A DNA stretch of 34,447 nt, from positions 1 to 34,447 of the IMG/VR virus record IMGVR_UViG_3300031227_004648. One strand, written 5' to 3'. The position numbers and the translations under genes are program-made. Positions 1 to 7,316 of the stretch are shown piece after piece. The DNA comes from a virus. Under the pieces are notes generated by a model, which was not told the DNA's origin, searched no databases, and worked only from the letters and a program-made list of their open reading frames with translations. How positions within the stretch are numbered: the first letter of the stretch is position 1; every line of letters starts with the position of its first letter.

Positions 1-287
1 GAAACAAATACAGTACTCTCATTTCTTACTATTACATCTGGAGTACGTTGTATATTATAATCTTTAATGTCCAAATCAAGCGACTTAATGCCATTAATCA
101 ATATGTATTTAATTGTTTCATCCATTCCAATTTCTGCCATCTGGCGTTTATCTGCCACGTCACAGACTAAGTCAGCATCCATAACGACATACTTAAGTGG
201 TCTTGATGTTTTTTGGTCATTTGACAAACCAACTATAACTATATCTTTACCACTAGTACTCTTAAATAAATTTTTTATTTTAGTCAT
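1..287 (-). CDS. Hypothetical viral protein, N-terminal part (truncated by window edge)
   Basis: The leftward frame is open from an ATG at 287 to the window edge (95 codons, no stop), so only the N-terminus is present. It starts MTKIKNLFKSTSGKD, followed by a hydrophobic strand IVIVGLSN and a mixed alpha/beta composition. A GGAG Shine-Dalgarno lies 8 nt upstream of the ATG, and an archaeal BRE/TATA promoter sits about 75 nt upstream (360-374). The opposite strand also has an open frame across 67-309, but it lacks these signals and is judged a shadow. I do not recognise the family. It is the first gene of another leftward transcription unit that continues outside the window. Confidence 0.75.
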   Translation of the reverse strand, partial: MTKIKNLFKSTSGKDIVIVGLSNDQKTSRPLKYVVMDADLVCDVADKRQMAEIGMDETIKYILINGIKSLDLDIKDYNIQRTPDVIVRNESTVFV

Positions 288-359
288 TTTTGTCTCCAAA
301 ATTGAGTAGCTCTTTGTGAGTTATTTATACTCAATCTAGTACATAAAAAGAGCAGTGAG

Positions 360-374
360 TATATAAGTCTTTCG
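360..374 (-). promoter_or_regulatory. Archaeal BRE/TATA promoter for the leftward gene at 287
   Basis: Read on the minus strand, CGAAAGA (BRE-like) is followed directly by CTTATATA (TATA box). A start site about 26 nt downstream would fall near 337, giving a leader of roughly 50 nt before the ATG at 287. The BRE is preceded by a further CGAAA, the same purine-rich signature as the + strand promoters at 14304 and 14329. Confidence 0.7.
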
Positions 375-420
375 TTTCGGGTAGTCACTGTAGAATATAG
401 TTTGGAGAATATACTTCGCT

Positions 421-455
421 AGACGAGACGAGACGAGACTTATAAATTATAAGTC
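421..455. repeat. AGACG microsatellite merging into a perfect hairpin
   Basis: AGACG is repeated almost four times in tandem (421-439). The last unit runs into an inverted repeat, GACTTATA / AAT / TATAAGTC, at 437-455 (8-bp perfect arms, 3-nt loop). It lies about 60 bp upstream of the leftward promoter and could bind a dimeric regulator. Confidence 0.7.
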
Positions 456-506
456 GTTATTTAAGAATAGTCTAGAATAGTCGCTATTTTGCAAGGCCCT
501 GCTCCC

Positions 507-606
507 CGGAAAACCGCAGCAAATTTTGACCAATTTTTAAGTGTTATACATTGTAACGGAAAACCGGAGCAAATTTCCGCTAAATTATAGTTGTTATACA
601 TTGTAA
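507..606. repeat. Two tandem copies of a 50-bp repeat
   Basis: Unit 1 is 507-556 and unit 2 is 557-606. Each begins CGGAAAACCG, then [C/G]AGCAAATTT, and ends TGTTATACATTGTAA. The first 20 bases match at 19 positions and the terminal block matches over 15-16 bases, while the middle has diverged. The terminal block, GTTATACATTGTAAC, is an imperfect palindrome (GTTA...TAAC), and CGGAAAACCG can form a small hairpin. A third degraded CGGAAAA element follows at about 620. Such iteron-like spacing fits regulator sites or an origin. Confidence 0.75.
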
Positions 607-640
607 CACTCTACCACCACGGAAAAAATCGGGGTAAAAA

Positions 641-724
641 TTATGTAGAAAAAGGTTTACTAAGGTTGTTTAAATTATGACAACTGTCACAAAGAACTTC
701 AGAAAAAACTAGTATTTTTTTCAT
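641..724 (-). CDS. Possible 27-aa micro-protein with CxxCH motif
   Basis: Its ATG overlaps the terminase stop codon (TAATG arrangement at 722-726), so it could be translated by reinitiation. The peptide contains VLCDSCHNLNN, resembling the first zinc knuckle of HNH endonucleases, but stops after 27 residues at 641. There is no Shine-Dalgarno of its own. It could be a real micro-protein, a remnant of an HNH endonuclease, or chance. Confidence is low. Confidence 0.25.
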   Translation of the reverse strand: MKKILVFSEVLCDSCHNLNNLSKPFST

Positions 725-2409
725 TATCGAATAATTCCTGCCTTAATCATTTTTACTAAATCTGATTCATCGTCACTTGAGTTTTTAAAGATAGCTTGAT
801 AGGGGTTAGAGTTACTATCTGAGGGACCGTCCCTATAACTTCCCATAGCAAAAGGAATACCCATGTTTTGCGTACCTCTATTACCTATGGCTAAGGACAT
901 AATAATGTCATCATGTCCGATTCCTTTATATTGTTCGTTACCAGCAGGGGTAGTAAATACGCAAAATCTCTTTAACTCGTCTACAAGTAGTCCCATTTGC
1001 TTAACACTTTCTTCATCTCCCATAGGGATTATAAATTGTTCATGTTCAAAAGCGGTAATAAGGAACCTAATCAGTTCCTCTTTTTTTATACTTCTACCAG
1101 AGGTAATTCCCCCTGTAATAACAGAATCTACAAACAAGTTATGTTTATCTACTAATTCATCTATCATATCTTGTCCCATATTGTTTTGTTCAACTACTGT
1201 CATAGGGTTATTAAAGGCTTTAGAAATCTCCGCTATTTTTTTAGCTTGTTCTGAAATCTTAAGTCCTTTTGCTCTCCAAAAATGTACTATTTGTTTAGTT
1301 TGTTTAATTGTATCATAAGCTAAGACAATAGCAACAGTATAGTCCGCACTAGCTGAACCGCTTCTAGCTACGTCTACTGAAATAAGGTAAACCCAGTTAG
1401 GTGTCCGTTTATCTATTTTATTCATAAGAATACAGTCCTTTCCTCTTTCCTTAGCTCTTTTAATCAAAGCATCAGGAAATAGACTAGTATCTCTACTAAA
1501 AAGCTCTAATTGATATTCCCTTGCAAATTTAAGAGGCCCCATAGTGAGGCGTATCTTCATAATTTTATCCCAAGTAAAACGGTCTGGGGCTAAAGTAATT
1601 TTCTTTTCATAATCTAAAATAGCAGGGTATTTAAAAGACTTCCAAGGACAGGCTGGTGTTTCTCTTATTCTTTCGTCTATTACATGAAAAATATCAGTAG
1701 GAGACTTTCCTGTCCCTACTATTATAATCTGTCCATCTCTATTGGACATCATAGGTTCTATTGTAAAATCTACATAGTCTTCTATGTCTTGGTCTGCAAT
1801 TTTATTATCATTTCTTAAAACATCATCTAAGATAATTCTATTTATGTGCTGACCTAGAATTTCTACTCCTACTCCTACAGCAATAATATATCCTCCATTA
1901 TAACCGATGGAAGTATTAGCCCATTTGAGTTTATTCTTTTTAGTAGATAACCATTCGTTATTATCTACTATAGTTTTAATTTCTTCTAATATTCTATTAG
2001 ATTGTTCTTGACTTGCAGAGACTATAATAACCCTCATATGTTTAACTAAGAACATATCATATATATTTAAAATTTCAGAGAAGAAAACAGTTTTCCCGTA
2101 TCCCCTAGAGGCCTGTATAGATAACCTCTCATATTTCTTTAATAAATTATCCCAAGTTCTAAGTAGTTTATTAAACCTAAAAGGTCTAGGGTATCCTATT
2201 TCCATTAAGTCTCCTACTATAAACTTACAGAAATAAAATATTCCATCTTTTTTGTCACAACAAAGTTTAAGTATTGTTTTGTAAAAGTATGCGTGGGCAG
2301 TTGTCTCACCATGTTCCCGGAGCATATTAGTATAACTAAGTAATTCGTTCCCGGTTTTTTTCACTACCCACACACAGTAGTCTTTATAGCAATCTACGTA
2401 TTCTCTCAT
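724..2409 (-). CDS. terL: Terminase large subunit (packaging ATPase/nuclease)
   Basis: This is the motor that pumps viral DNA into the prohead and cuts it. The N-terminal ATPase has a Walker-A-like SRGYGKTV (about residues 101-108), Walker B IILDD (192-196) and a coupling-motif-like VGTGKS (231-236). The C-terminal RNase H-fold nuclease shows the expected acidic residues: D346 in LISVDVARSG, E407 in VVEQNN, and GHDD (498-501). At 561 residues it is a normal full-length TerL. The ATG at 2409 overlaps the stop of the upstream histone-like gene (ATGA), so translation is probably coupled. It is the last large gene of the leftward operon and lies 10.8 kb from the TerS candidate, whereas these two genes are usually adjacent. 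Confidence 0.95.
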   Translation of the reverse strand: MREYVDCYKDYCVWVVKKTGNELLSYTNMLREHGETTAHAYFYKTILKLCCDKKDGIFYFCKFIVGDLMEIGYPRPFRFNKLLRTWDNLLKKYERLSIQASRGYGKTVFFSEILNIYDMFLVKHMRVIIVSASQEQSNRILEEIKTIVDNNEWLSTKKNKLKWANTSIGYNGGYIIAVGVGVEILGQHINRIILDDVLRNDNKIADQDIEDYVDFTIEPMMSNRDGQIIIVGTGKSPTDIFHVIDERIRETPACPWKSFKYPAILDYEKKITLAPDRFTWDKIMKIRLTMGPLKFAREYQLELFSRDTSLFPDALIKRAKERGKDCILMNKIDKRTPNWVYLISVDVARSGSASADYTVAIVLAYDTIKQTKQIVHFWRAKGLKISEQAKKIAEISKAFNNPMTVVEQNNMGQDMIDELVDKHNLFVDSVITGGITSGRSIKKEELIRFLITAFEHEQFIIPMGDEESVKQMGLLVDELKRFCVFTTPAGNEQYKGIGHDDIIMSLAIGNRGTQNMGIPFAMGSYRDGPSDSNSNPYQAIFKNSSDDESDLVKMIKAGIIR

Positions 2410-2570
2410 AGATTATATTCTTTAATTACCTTCTTTTTACTAGCAAGAGTTCTTTCAATTGCTTTTTCAATTAGTTCCTTAACCAATACATCTAGCTTTT
2501 CAAAAGCTGACGCTGAAATCATGGCTCTATCTTTAATTAGTTCCTTTACTGCTTTCTTTACTACTAACAT
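2406..2570 (-). CDS. Mini histone-fold-like protein (54 aa)
   Basis: This short frame starts at an ATG at 2570 and stops at 2406, overlapping the terL ATG by ATGA. The protein begins MLVVKKAVKELIKD and continues AFEKLDVLVKELIEKAIERT, then KKKVIKEYNL. The order of a short helix, a loop with Ser residues, a long amphipathic helix and a basic KKxxI loop followed by an acidic-Leu end matches the histone-fold pattern of small archaeal, bacterial and phage proteins, whose consensus ends in RKTVxxxDL. It is shorter than cellular archaeal histones (about 65-70 aa), with a curtailed last helix. A DNA-binding or packaging role next to terL is plausible but inferred. It could instead be an unrelated helical protein. 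Confidence 0.6.
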   Translation of the reverse strand: MLVVKKAVKELIKDRAMISASAFEKLDVLVKELIEKAIERTLASKKKVIKEYNL

Positions 2571-2817
2571 CTTCTTTCACCTCTGAAAGTATTACTTCCT
2601 TTTCAGGAAGTACATTTTCTTTCTTTTTTACTTCTTTTTTAATAGTTGTAAGTTTCTCTTCTTTCTTTTTAAACTTTATTGGTAAAGGCGTATTATAAGC
2701 GTCTTTAGTAAGACCTATACCTTCACACAAACAAAGAATACATATTTTATATCTTATTCCCCTGTCTGATGTTCTAATCATCCAAGAAGAATTATGTCCA
2801 CATGGCATTATTTGCAT
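2533..2817 (-). CDS. Small zinc-ribbon-like protein with charged tail
   Basis: I choose the ATG at 2817 because GGAGATGA sits 8 nt upstream. The frame stays open further upstream, but that part overlaps the 49-aa gene and has no ribosome site. The 94-residue product starts MQIMPCGHNSSWM and has CGH plus a C-x2-C-x-C cluster (ICILCLC), consistent with one zinc-binding ribbon in residues 1-40. The C-terminal half is a highly charged Lys/Glu tail. It overlaps the histone-like gene by 38 nt in another frame. Phages often carry such small Zn-ribbon proteins of unknown function near terminase. Confidence 0.7.
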   Translation of the reverse strand: MQIMPCGHNSSWMIRTSDRGIRYKICILCLCEGIGLTKDAYNTPLPIKFKKKEEKLTTIKKEVKKKENVLPEKEVILSEVKEDVSSKESSKGTN

Positions 2818-2821
2818 TTTC

Positions 2822-2971
2822 TCATCTCCGTTTTTTATCAAACATACTATTACAAATTGCAACAGCTTGTTTAGTAGTTTTAGCGGTTCCTTCATTTAAC
2901 ACGACAGGAACACATCTATTTATATATTTCTTTCTTGATTCATCCTTATTTACATTTGGAATTTTAATCAC
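2822..2971 (-). CDS. Small conserved phage protein with ES..YI.RC...QA.AIC motif
   Basis: The product is about 49 residues. Its pattern ESRKKYINRCVP, then KQAVAICNSMF, recalls a recurrent short phage module (ES-x3-F/YI-x-RC ... Q-x-AVC-x-S) found alone or inside head genes; its function is not established. The coordinates use a GTG at 2971, 2 nt after the preceding stop (2974-2976). That GTG lies inside the only Shine-Dalgarno (GGTGA, 2968-2972), so the true start may instead be an ATT at 2960-2962, five bases downstream of the site. The stop at 2822-2824 lies inside the ribosome site of the next gene, so the two are tightly coupled. Confidence 0.75.
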   Translation of the reverse strand: MIKIPNVNKDESRKKYINRCVPVVLNEGTAKTTKQAVAICNSMFDKKRR

Positions 2972-2973
2972 CT

Positions 2974-4026
2974 TTATTTAAAGCGTCTACCGTCTTTTTT
3001 AAACACTTCCAGTATTTCTCCTATACGGTCTATAAATTTATGTTTCTTTAAAACAATCTTTTGACCGTTCTTTGCTATTTTCTTTCTAATGTCTTCATGT
3101 TCTAATAGGAAGTCTATTTTCTTTATTAAATCAAATTCATCAAAATAAACAACTACTTCTTCGTCTCCTGTAATAGGTTTACCTCTTCCGTTTACTTTAA
3201 ACATATCTCCTATACATTTAGTACCATTTACCAAGTAAAGTCCCCCTGCACAAAGGATACGATAAAGCCTTGCACTATGTCCGAATTTTATATCTGTATC
3301 TTGGTCTATTCCTATATTAATCAAACTAGACTGTGCTACCTTTGAATGGTCTTTATTAATAACAACCGTTTTAGTATGAGACTCTTGAACTCCGTAAGGA
3401 AGCTGATTCCATTCACATACTATGGGTCCCCAAATTTTTGTATAAAACCCCTCTGTTATTATTTTATTAAGTATTTTATCTCTTTTACCATGTTGCTTAA
3501 AAAAGCCTAACGAGCCTATAAAAGACACATCAGAACCGTATTTAACCTTTTGATACGAGTTTACAAACTCCTCTCCATTAAAACTAGGGTGACAAGCTTC
3601 ATCTACATATTTAGCATTATCAAACCCTAAATCAACTAACTTATCTGCTACACCTTTAAGGCTACAAAAAAAGTAATCATAGAGTCTTAAGGTCTTAAAA
3701 TAAGATTTGTTTTCGTAAATAGGTTTATCACCTAAAAACTTGTCGAAAAACCAATTACATAAGACCGCGTCAGGAAACCTATCTTTTATCTCAATTACTG
3801 TCTCGTGACTTATTTCTGTTCCTTTTAAAATCATTATAATGTCAGGAGCTTTTTCTATTGTCCCTATTTCTTTTAAAATCATTTCCTGTCCTTTGATATT
3901 ACCAAAGTCCTTTACTAACATCCTTGTATCTATTGCTGTAATGTCTGAACTATATTTTCTAAAGGAATCCATAATATAAATCCCTGTTTGTTCATCTCTA
4001 AAATATCCTAATATTAAAACTCTCAT
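2974..4026 (-). CDS. CgeB-like GT-B glycosyltransferase
   Basis: At 350 aa it has a Rossmann-like start (MRVLILGYFRDEQTG) and a C-terminal half resembling the CgeB/Glyco_trans_1_2 family: GHSARLYRILCAGGLYLVN, followed by an acidic stretch and DLIKKIDFLLEHEDIRKKIAKNGQ. In this family the last segment binds the nucleotide-sugar donor. It probably transfers a sugar to a protein or glycan; the acceptor is unknown. Its ATG overlaps the stop of the upstream methyltransferase by 4 nt, with a GGTGG-type site inside that gene. It is the last glycan gene of the island before the packaging genes. Confidence 0.75.
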   Translation of the reverse strand: MRVLILGYFRDEQTGIYIMDSFRKYSSDITAIDTRMLVKDFGNIKGQEMILKEIGTIEKAPDIIMILKGTEISHETVIEIKDRFPDAVLCNWFFDKFLGDKPIYENKSYFKTLRLYDYFFCSLKGVADKLVDLGFDNAKYVDEACHPSFNGEEFVNSYQKVKYGSDVSFIGSLGFFKQHGKRDKILNKIITEGFYTKIWGPIVCEWNQLPYGVQESHTKTVVINKDHSKVAQSSLINIGIDQDTDIKFGHSARLYRILCAGGLYLVNGTKCIGDMFKVNGRGKPITGDEEVVVYFDEFDLIKKIDFLLEHEDIRKKIAKNGQKIVLKKHKFIDRIGEILEVFKKDGRRFK

Positions 4027-4799
4027 TTTCCCACCACCGTTATCAAAGTTGGTATTTCACCATCATTTGAATTAATTTTTTCTAAAATCTTTAATCCTAG
4101 CGTATTAACAAAATAATCTAAGGATTCGTCTGTAAAGTTAAATATATGGTAAGGAAGTGAATGGTGTTTTGTAAGACTTGTATCGTTATGAAAGGGTATT
4201 TTTATTAAAAAAACACCGTCGTCTTTAAGAAGACTTTTTAAGTGTTTCATTTCCCTAAGTGGAAAATAAAGATGTTCTAATGTGTTCCAAAGAACTATAG
4301 CGTCAAACCCCCCTTCTTTTATTCCTTCTACTTCTGTTTCAAAAAGGTCTATCCCATAAAATTCCTTAGCTTTATTAACACACTTGTTACTTATGTCTGT
4401 ACCGTAAATATCCCACCCTTTTATTTTAGCTACAGAAAGGAATGTACCACCTGCGGCTCCTATGTCTAGTATTTTACCTGGGTTTTTATAATTAGCTAAA
4501 ATACCAAGTTGAAACTCAGCGTCATTCTCCCTAGCGGTAGTTTTAGCTTTATCTTCTCCTTTATTTAAAAACATAGAGGGTAACCAGTATTTATAAAACC
4601 TTTCGTTTAGAACTTCCTTTTTAAGTCGTACACTTGCAAAATTGTTTCCACAAACGTTACACTTAGATATTTCAAAGCCATTTACTGCAAATACAATATC
4701 TGAGTTGTCTTCTTCACAAGCATAGCATTTTACTGATTCTAATGCAGGTTCTATTTGTTTATCTATCGTGTTGTATATATATTTATAATTTGTTGTCAT
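4023..4799 (-). CDS. SAM-dependent methyltransferase with N-terminal zinc ribbon
   Basis: At 258 aa it opens with a zinc ribbon, C25-x2-C28 and C47-x2-C50. A class I methyltransferase domain (Methyltransf_23 type) follows: motif I ILDIGAAGGTF (110-120), an acidic motif II (IYGTDIS), a post-motif LWNTLEHLYFP and a ...DGVFLIKIPFHND strand. Ribbon-plus-methyltransferase proteins are frequent in nucleotide-sugar C- or O-methylation loci. Sugar methylation is therefore the likely role, but the substrate is inferred. AGAGGAT lies 5 nt before the ATG, and the gene overlaps the downstream glycosyltransferase by ATGA. Confidence 0.85.
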   Translation of the reverse strand: MTTNYKYIYNTIDKQIEPALESVKCYACEEDNSDIVFAVNGFEISKCNVCGNNFASVRLKKEVLNERFYKYWLPSMFLNKGEDKAKTTARENDAEFQLGILANYKNPGKILDIGAAGGTFLSVAKIKGWDIYGTDISNKCVNKAKEFYGIDLFETEVEGIKEGGFDAIVLWNTLEHLYFPLREMKHLKSLLKDDGVFLIKIPFHNDTSLTKHHSLPYHIFNFTDESLDYFVNTLGLKILEKINSNDGEIPTLITVVGK

Positions 4800-4807
4800 T
4801 GTATCCT

Positions 4808-5311
4808 CTAAAGTTTATTAAACATTACTAGTTTTTGTATTGTTTTTGCGTCTATATAATCTCCTGTTATATTAAATAGAAACTTGTCATGTTTTAAATT
4901 TAATATCGTTATTATTTCTTCTGAAACATTTTCAATTGTACTTAATTCTATATTACCATAAGGAAAGCAACCATCTGATAGTTTATTACAAATTCCTTTA
5001 CCTACTAGATTACACATTCTTATTATTATTCCAGTTTTACAATTTTCTAACAAATATGCTTCTGATAGTAGTTTATACTTTACATAGTTGTCGCCATTAT
5101 TTGAACGGGTTGATATGAACACTATTTTCTTGTCTTTGTGTTCATTTACAAATTTTTTAAACTTGTTATATTCTTCCTCTTGAATATGCTGTCTCTTGTC
5201 TATAAAGTTCCAAGTATGATAAATATATATGACTTCTGTGCCTTTATACGCTTTTACAAGAGCATTTAAGCTAGTTCCTAATTGTCCTCTGCCGTTAATT
5301 AATTTTATCAT
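4808..5311 (-). CDS. Short SDR-type nucleotide-sugar epimerase/reductase-like protein
   Basis: Only 167 aa, against about 280-330 for typical extended SDRs. The start MIKLINGRGQLGTSL carries a GxGxxG-like NAD(P) loop (residues 7-12). FISTRSNN corresponds to the catalytic Ser/Thr strand, Y76-x3-K80 to the catalytic pair, and IIRMCNLVGKG to the usual post-helix strand. The substrate-binding C-terminal lobe is largely missing, and the loop between the first strands is compressed, yet the catalytic residues remain. It overlaps the radical SAM gene by ATGA and has no ribosome site of its own. A dTDP-sugar-reductase-like role is plausible. Confidence 0.7.
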   Translation of the reverse strand: MIKLINGRGQLGTSLNALVKAYKGTEVIYIYHTWNFIDKRQHIQEEEYNKFKKFVNEHKDKKIVFISTRSNNGDNYVKYKLLSEAYLLENCKTGIIIRMCNLVGKGICNKLSDGCFPYGNIELSTIENVSEEIITILNLKHDKFLFNITGDYIDAKTIQKLVMFNKL

Positions 5312-6189
5312 GGGAAATTTACATCCTTAATGTTTTGTGCATCATGTATTAATTTATTTATTTCATCGTTTTTACAACAAACTTGACATATAGGTAAAAC
5401 TTTAAATTTAGTTGGCATTTTGTTTATTAGTTCAATTATATCTGTGTTATTTATATTACCTATTTTATAGGTATCTCTCATATATGCACACGGTGTTAAA
5501 AGACCGTCTTGCCATAAAAATGGTACGAAATTATGTCCTTCACAATAATCATACTTATGTTTTATAGAACAGTTATCGAATTTATAATTAGTGATTTCTA
5601 TTTTAGGATTATTTAAAATGGGAGTCTTTATTTTATAAGTTTTGCCTTTACCTAATAAAATTGGTCGTACTTGAACATAATCCAATATATCATAAACTCC
5701 TTTTAAGTAAGTTAAATCCATATCTTCTGAATAATTAATACAAACCCCTAAGGATTTACATTTTCTCAATTTTTTAATGTTATCTATATTTAAGTCCATA
5801 TTGGTTTTACTTACCCGTATCCATTTAAAGATAGAAGGGTCATAGTTAATACTTCCTATAGCGTTGGTAAACAATCCTTGTTCTATGTCTAATAAATTTA
5901 CAGCATTTACAATTTTAGAAAATTTACTGTATAATGTTGGTTCACCGCCACCTGTCCAACTAATTGACTTTAATCCTTTATGTTTAAGTTTGCGAATACT
6001 CTCTAAAAGTATGTCATAGTCTATTTCTGTTTTTATTTGATGACTTTTATAAAAACACCATTCACAATTAGCATTACAGTCGCCTGTTAAAGAGATTTCT
6101 ATAGAAATGGGATATATCTTATTTCCTTTATAGTATTCTAAAAACTGGTCGTGTAACACTAATTTAAGAGATGGGTTAAATCTTATCAT
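5308..6189 (-). CDS. Radical SAM enzyme with SPASM-like C-terminal cysteines
   Basis: Residues 38-45 read CNANCEWC, the C-x3-C-x2-C cluster that binds the [4Fe-4S]/SAM centre. GGGEP follows at 80-84 (SAM amino-group binding). A C-terminal set of cysteines (CSIKHKYDYC, then LTPCAY, then CQVCC) resembles a SPASM or twitch domain holding extra Fe-S clusters. At 293 aa it is near the usual size. SPASM proteins modify peptides or sugars; in this neighbourhood (SDR, glycosyltransferases, methyltransferases) a carbohydrate-modifying role, such as epimerisation or dehydration, is reasonable but unproven. Both ends overlap neighbours by 4 nt, indicating tight coupling. Confidence 0.85.
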   Translation of the reverse strand: MIRFNPSLKLVLHDQFLEYYKGNKIYPISIEISLTGDCNANCEWCFYKSHQIKTEIDYDILLESIRKLKHKGLKSISWTGGGEPTLYSKFSKIVNAVNLLDIEQGLFTNAIGSINYDPSIFKWIRVSKTNMDLNIDNIKKLRKCKSLGVCINYSEDMDLTYLKGVYDILDYVQVRPILLGKGKTYKIKTPILNNPKIEITNYKFDNCSIKHKYDYCEGHNFVPFLWQDGLLTPCAYMRDTYKIGNINNTDIIELINKMPTKFKVLPICQVCCKNDEINKLIHDAQNIKDVNFP

Positions 6190-6989
6190 TTTTTGAAATA
6201 TGTTCCTAAAGTCATTTCCAATAATTTTTCTGGAGTTACTTTATTTTTATTCTTTTTTATTGTAGTCCATTTTTCGTTTAAGTATATTCTATTTTTAAGT
6301 CCTATATCTCCTGGGACAGCTCCTTCATTTCTCATATGAACATGACTTGAATTTACTTTATGATATATAAGAGATTTACCTGCTATCCAAACTGAATATC
6401 CCCAAAAGTTTACTTGGTTTGAAAAATCGTTGTCTTCTGAGTAAGCTCTAGTAAAGTTTTTGTCCCATTTAAATTTATTTAATGTAGACCGTTCTCTTAA
6501 GTAACAGACTCCTACTAAATATGTTTCGCTTTTAATTTTAAAATCTTTATTAACTAATTCATTAATATTTTTAGTATAATTATACATTTCAGGAAGGTAA
6601 ATTTTATTAAAATTTTGAACTAAAGGGCCTACAAGTCTACAACCTTCATCTTTGTGTCTATCATAACAGTTAATCATTTCACTTAACCATCCTTCACAAA
6701 CAAGCGTATCGGAGTCCATATATAATATATATTGTGATGTGGATTCGTTAATACTGACACCTGTATTTAAAGAGTCGCTATAACCTAAAATTTCTTTATT
6801 TACATGATATGGGACACCATGCTTTTCACAAACATTTATTACTCTTGTTTTAACTAACTTATCGTCCCTATTATTATCTACTACTTGTATTTGATAATCT
6901 ACATCAGTAGTATTTTTTTCTATACTAGTTAATAGATTATCTAAATACCCATCAGCAAAACTCGCTATTACTATTAAACATTCTTTCAT
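6186..6989 (-). CDS. GT2-family (GT-A fold) glycosyltransferase
   Basis: At 267 aa it starts with the GT2 nucleotide-binding strand (MKECLIVIASFADGYLDNLL), then VVDNN, and has the metal-binding DSD at 92-94 in YILYMDSDTLVCEGW. Further on, TRAYSEDNDFSNQ supplies the ED acid pair expected for the catalytic base region. No transmembrane segment is visible, so it acts in the cytoplasm. It starts by an ATGA overlap with the preceding 57-aa gene and ends by ATGA overlap with the radical SAM gene. It should transfer a sugar from a nucleotide donor; the acceptor is unknown. Confidence 0.9.
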   Translation of the reverse strand: MKECLIVIASFADGYLDNLLTSIEKNTTDVDYQIQVVDNNRDDKLVKTRVINVCEKHGVPYHVNKEILGYSDSLNTGVSINESTSQYILYMDSDTLVCEGWLSEMINCYDRHKDEGCRLVGPLVQNFNKIYLPEMYNYTKNINELVNKDFKIKSETYLVGVCYLRERSTLNKFKWDKNFTRAYSEDNDFSNQVNFWGYSVWIAGKSLIYHKVNSSHVHMRNEGAVPGDIGLKNRIYLNEKWTTIKKNKNKVTPEKLLEMTLGTYFKK

Positions 6990-7159
6990 TTTGCACCTTT
7001 TCGTTCAGTAAATGTAAATGTTCCTTCGTTTAATTCACTATATGTTAATTCCATATTTTTATATATTTTATTACCTATTTTTACTTTATAGAGTTTAATA
7101 CTATTACCTAAATTTCTCCAAAAAGCGTCTATATCTTCAATAGCGGTTATTTTAGTCAT
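6986..7159 (-). CDS. Small hypothetical protein (57 aa)
   Basis: The frame starts at an ATG at 7159, overlapping the stop of the 46-aa gene upstream by 8 nt, and ends with TGA overlapping the ATG of the GT2 gene. It reads MTKITAIEDIDAFWRNLGNS, then KLYKVKIGNKIYKNM, looking like a small alpha+beta protein with a likely beta hairpin. No family is recognised. The perfect ATGA junction and lack of spare DNA support a real gene. Confidence 0.65.
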   Translation of the reverse strand: MTKITAIEDIDAFWRNLGNSIKLYKVKIGNKIYKNMELTYSELNEGTFTFTERKGAK

Positions 7160-7292
7160 AGTAACCTCGTTCTACAAGTATTTTGTCTGCTTCTTCTTTA
7201 GTGTTTGCAAATTCTGTTGTACTAAATACAGCAAGTTTTTTACCTTTTATGTCTATAAATTTTTCAAATAATGGATATTTTTTATCTGTCAT
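7152..7292 (-). CDS. Small hypothetical protein (46 aa)
   Basis: The ATG at 7292 has a GGTGA Shine-Dalgarno 6 nt upstream, the standard site in this genome. The product begins MTDKKYPLFEKFIDIKGKK and ends EEADKILVERGYYD. It has an early hydrophobic strand and a charged helix, without cysteines or membrane segment. Its stop overlaps the next gene. Function unknown. Confidence 0.65.
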   Translation of the reverse strand: MTDKKYPLFEKFIDIKGKKLAVFSTTEFANTKEEADKILVERGYYD

Positions 7293-7316
7293 TTTGTCTC
7301 ACCTATTAACTACATT

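Larger units (their letters stand above)
288..640. other. Intergenic regulatory region, no convincing gene
   Basis: About 350 bases without a credible coding frame lie between the 3' end of the packaging operon and the next leftward gene. The region holds a leftward archaeal promoter (360-374), an AGACG microsatellite running into a perfect hairpin (421-455), a direct repeat GAATAGTC (465-472 and 475-482), a two-copy 50-bp tandem repeat (507-606) and a third partial CGGAAAA element near 620-642. Several leftward T-runs lie in 620-710 and could terminate the operon. The density of short repeats upstream of a promoter suggests an operator array or a replication-origin-like element; which of these it is cannot be told from sequence alone. 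Confidence 0.6.

Noticed and set aside
67-309. Rightward open frame of 80 codons at the left edge
   Set aside because: The opposite strand has an open frame with a GGAG site and an archaeal promoter; the rightward frame has none of these.
2818-2895. N-terminal extension of the zinc-ribbon gene
   Set aside because: It overlaps the 49-aa conserved gene in another frame, and the GGAGATGA site marks the ATG at 2817.
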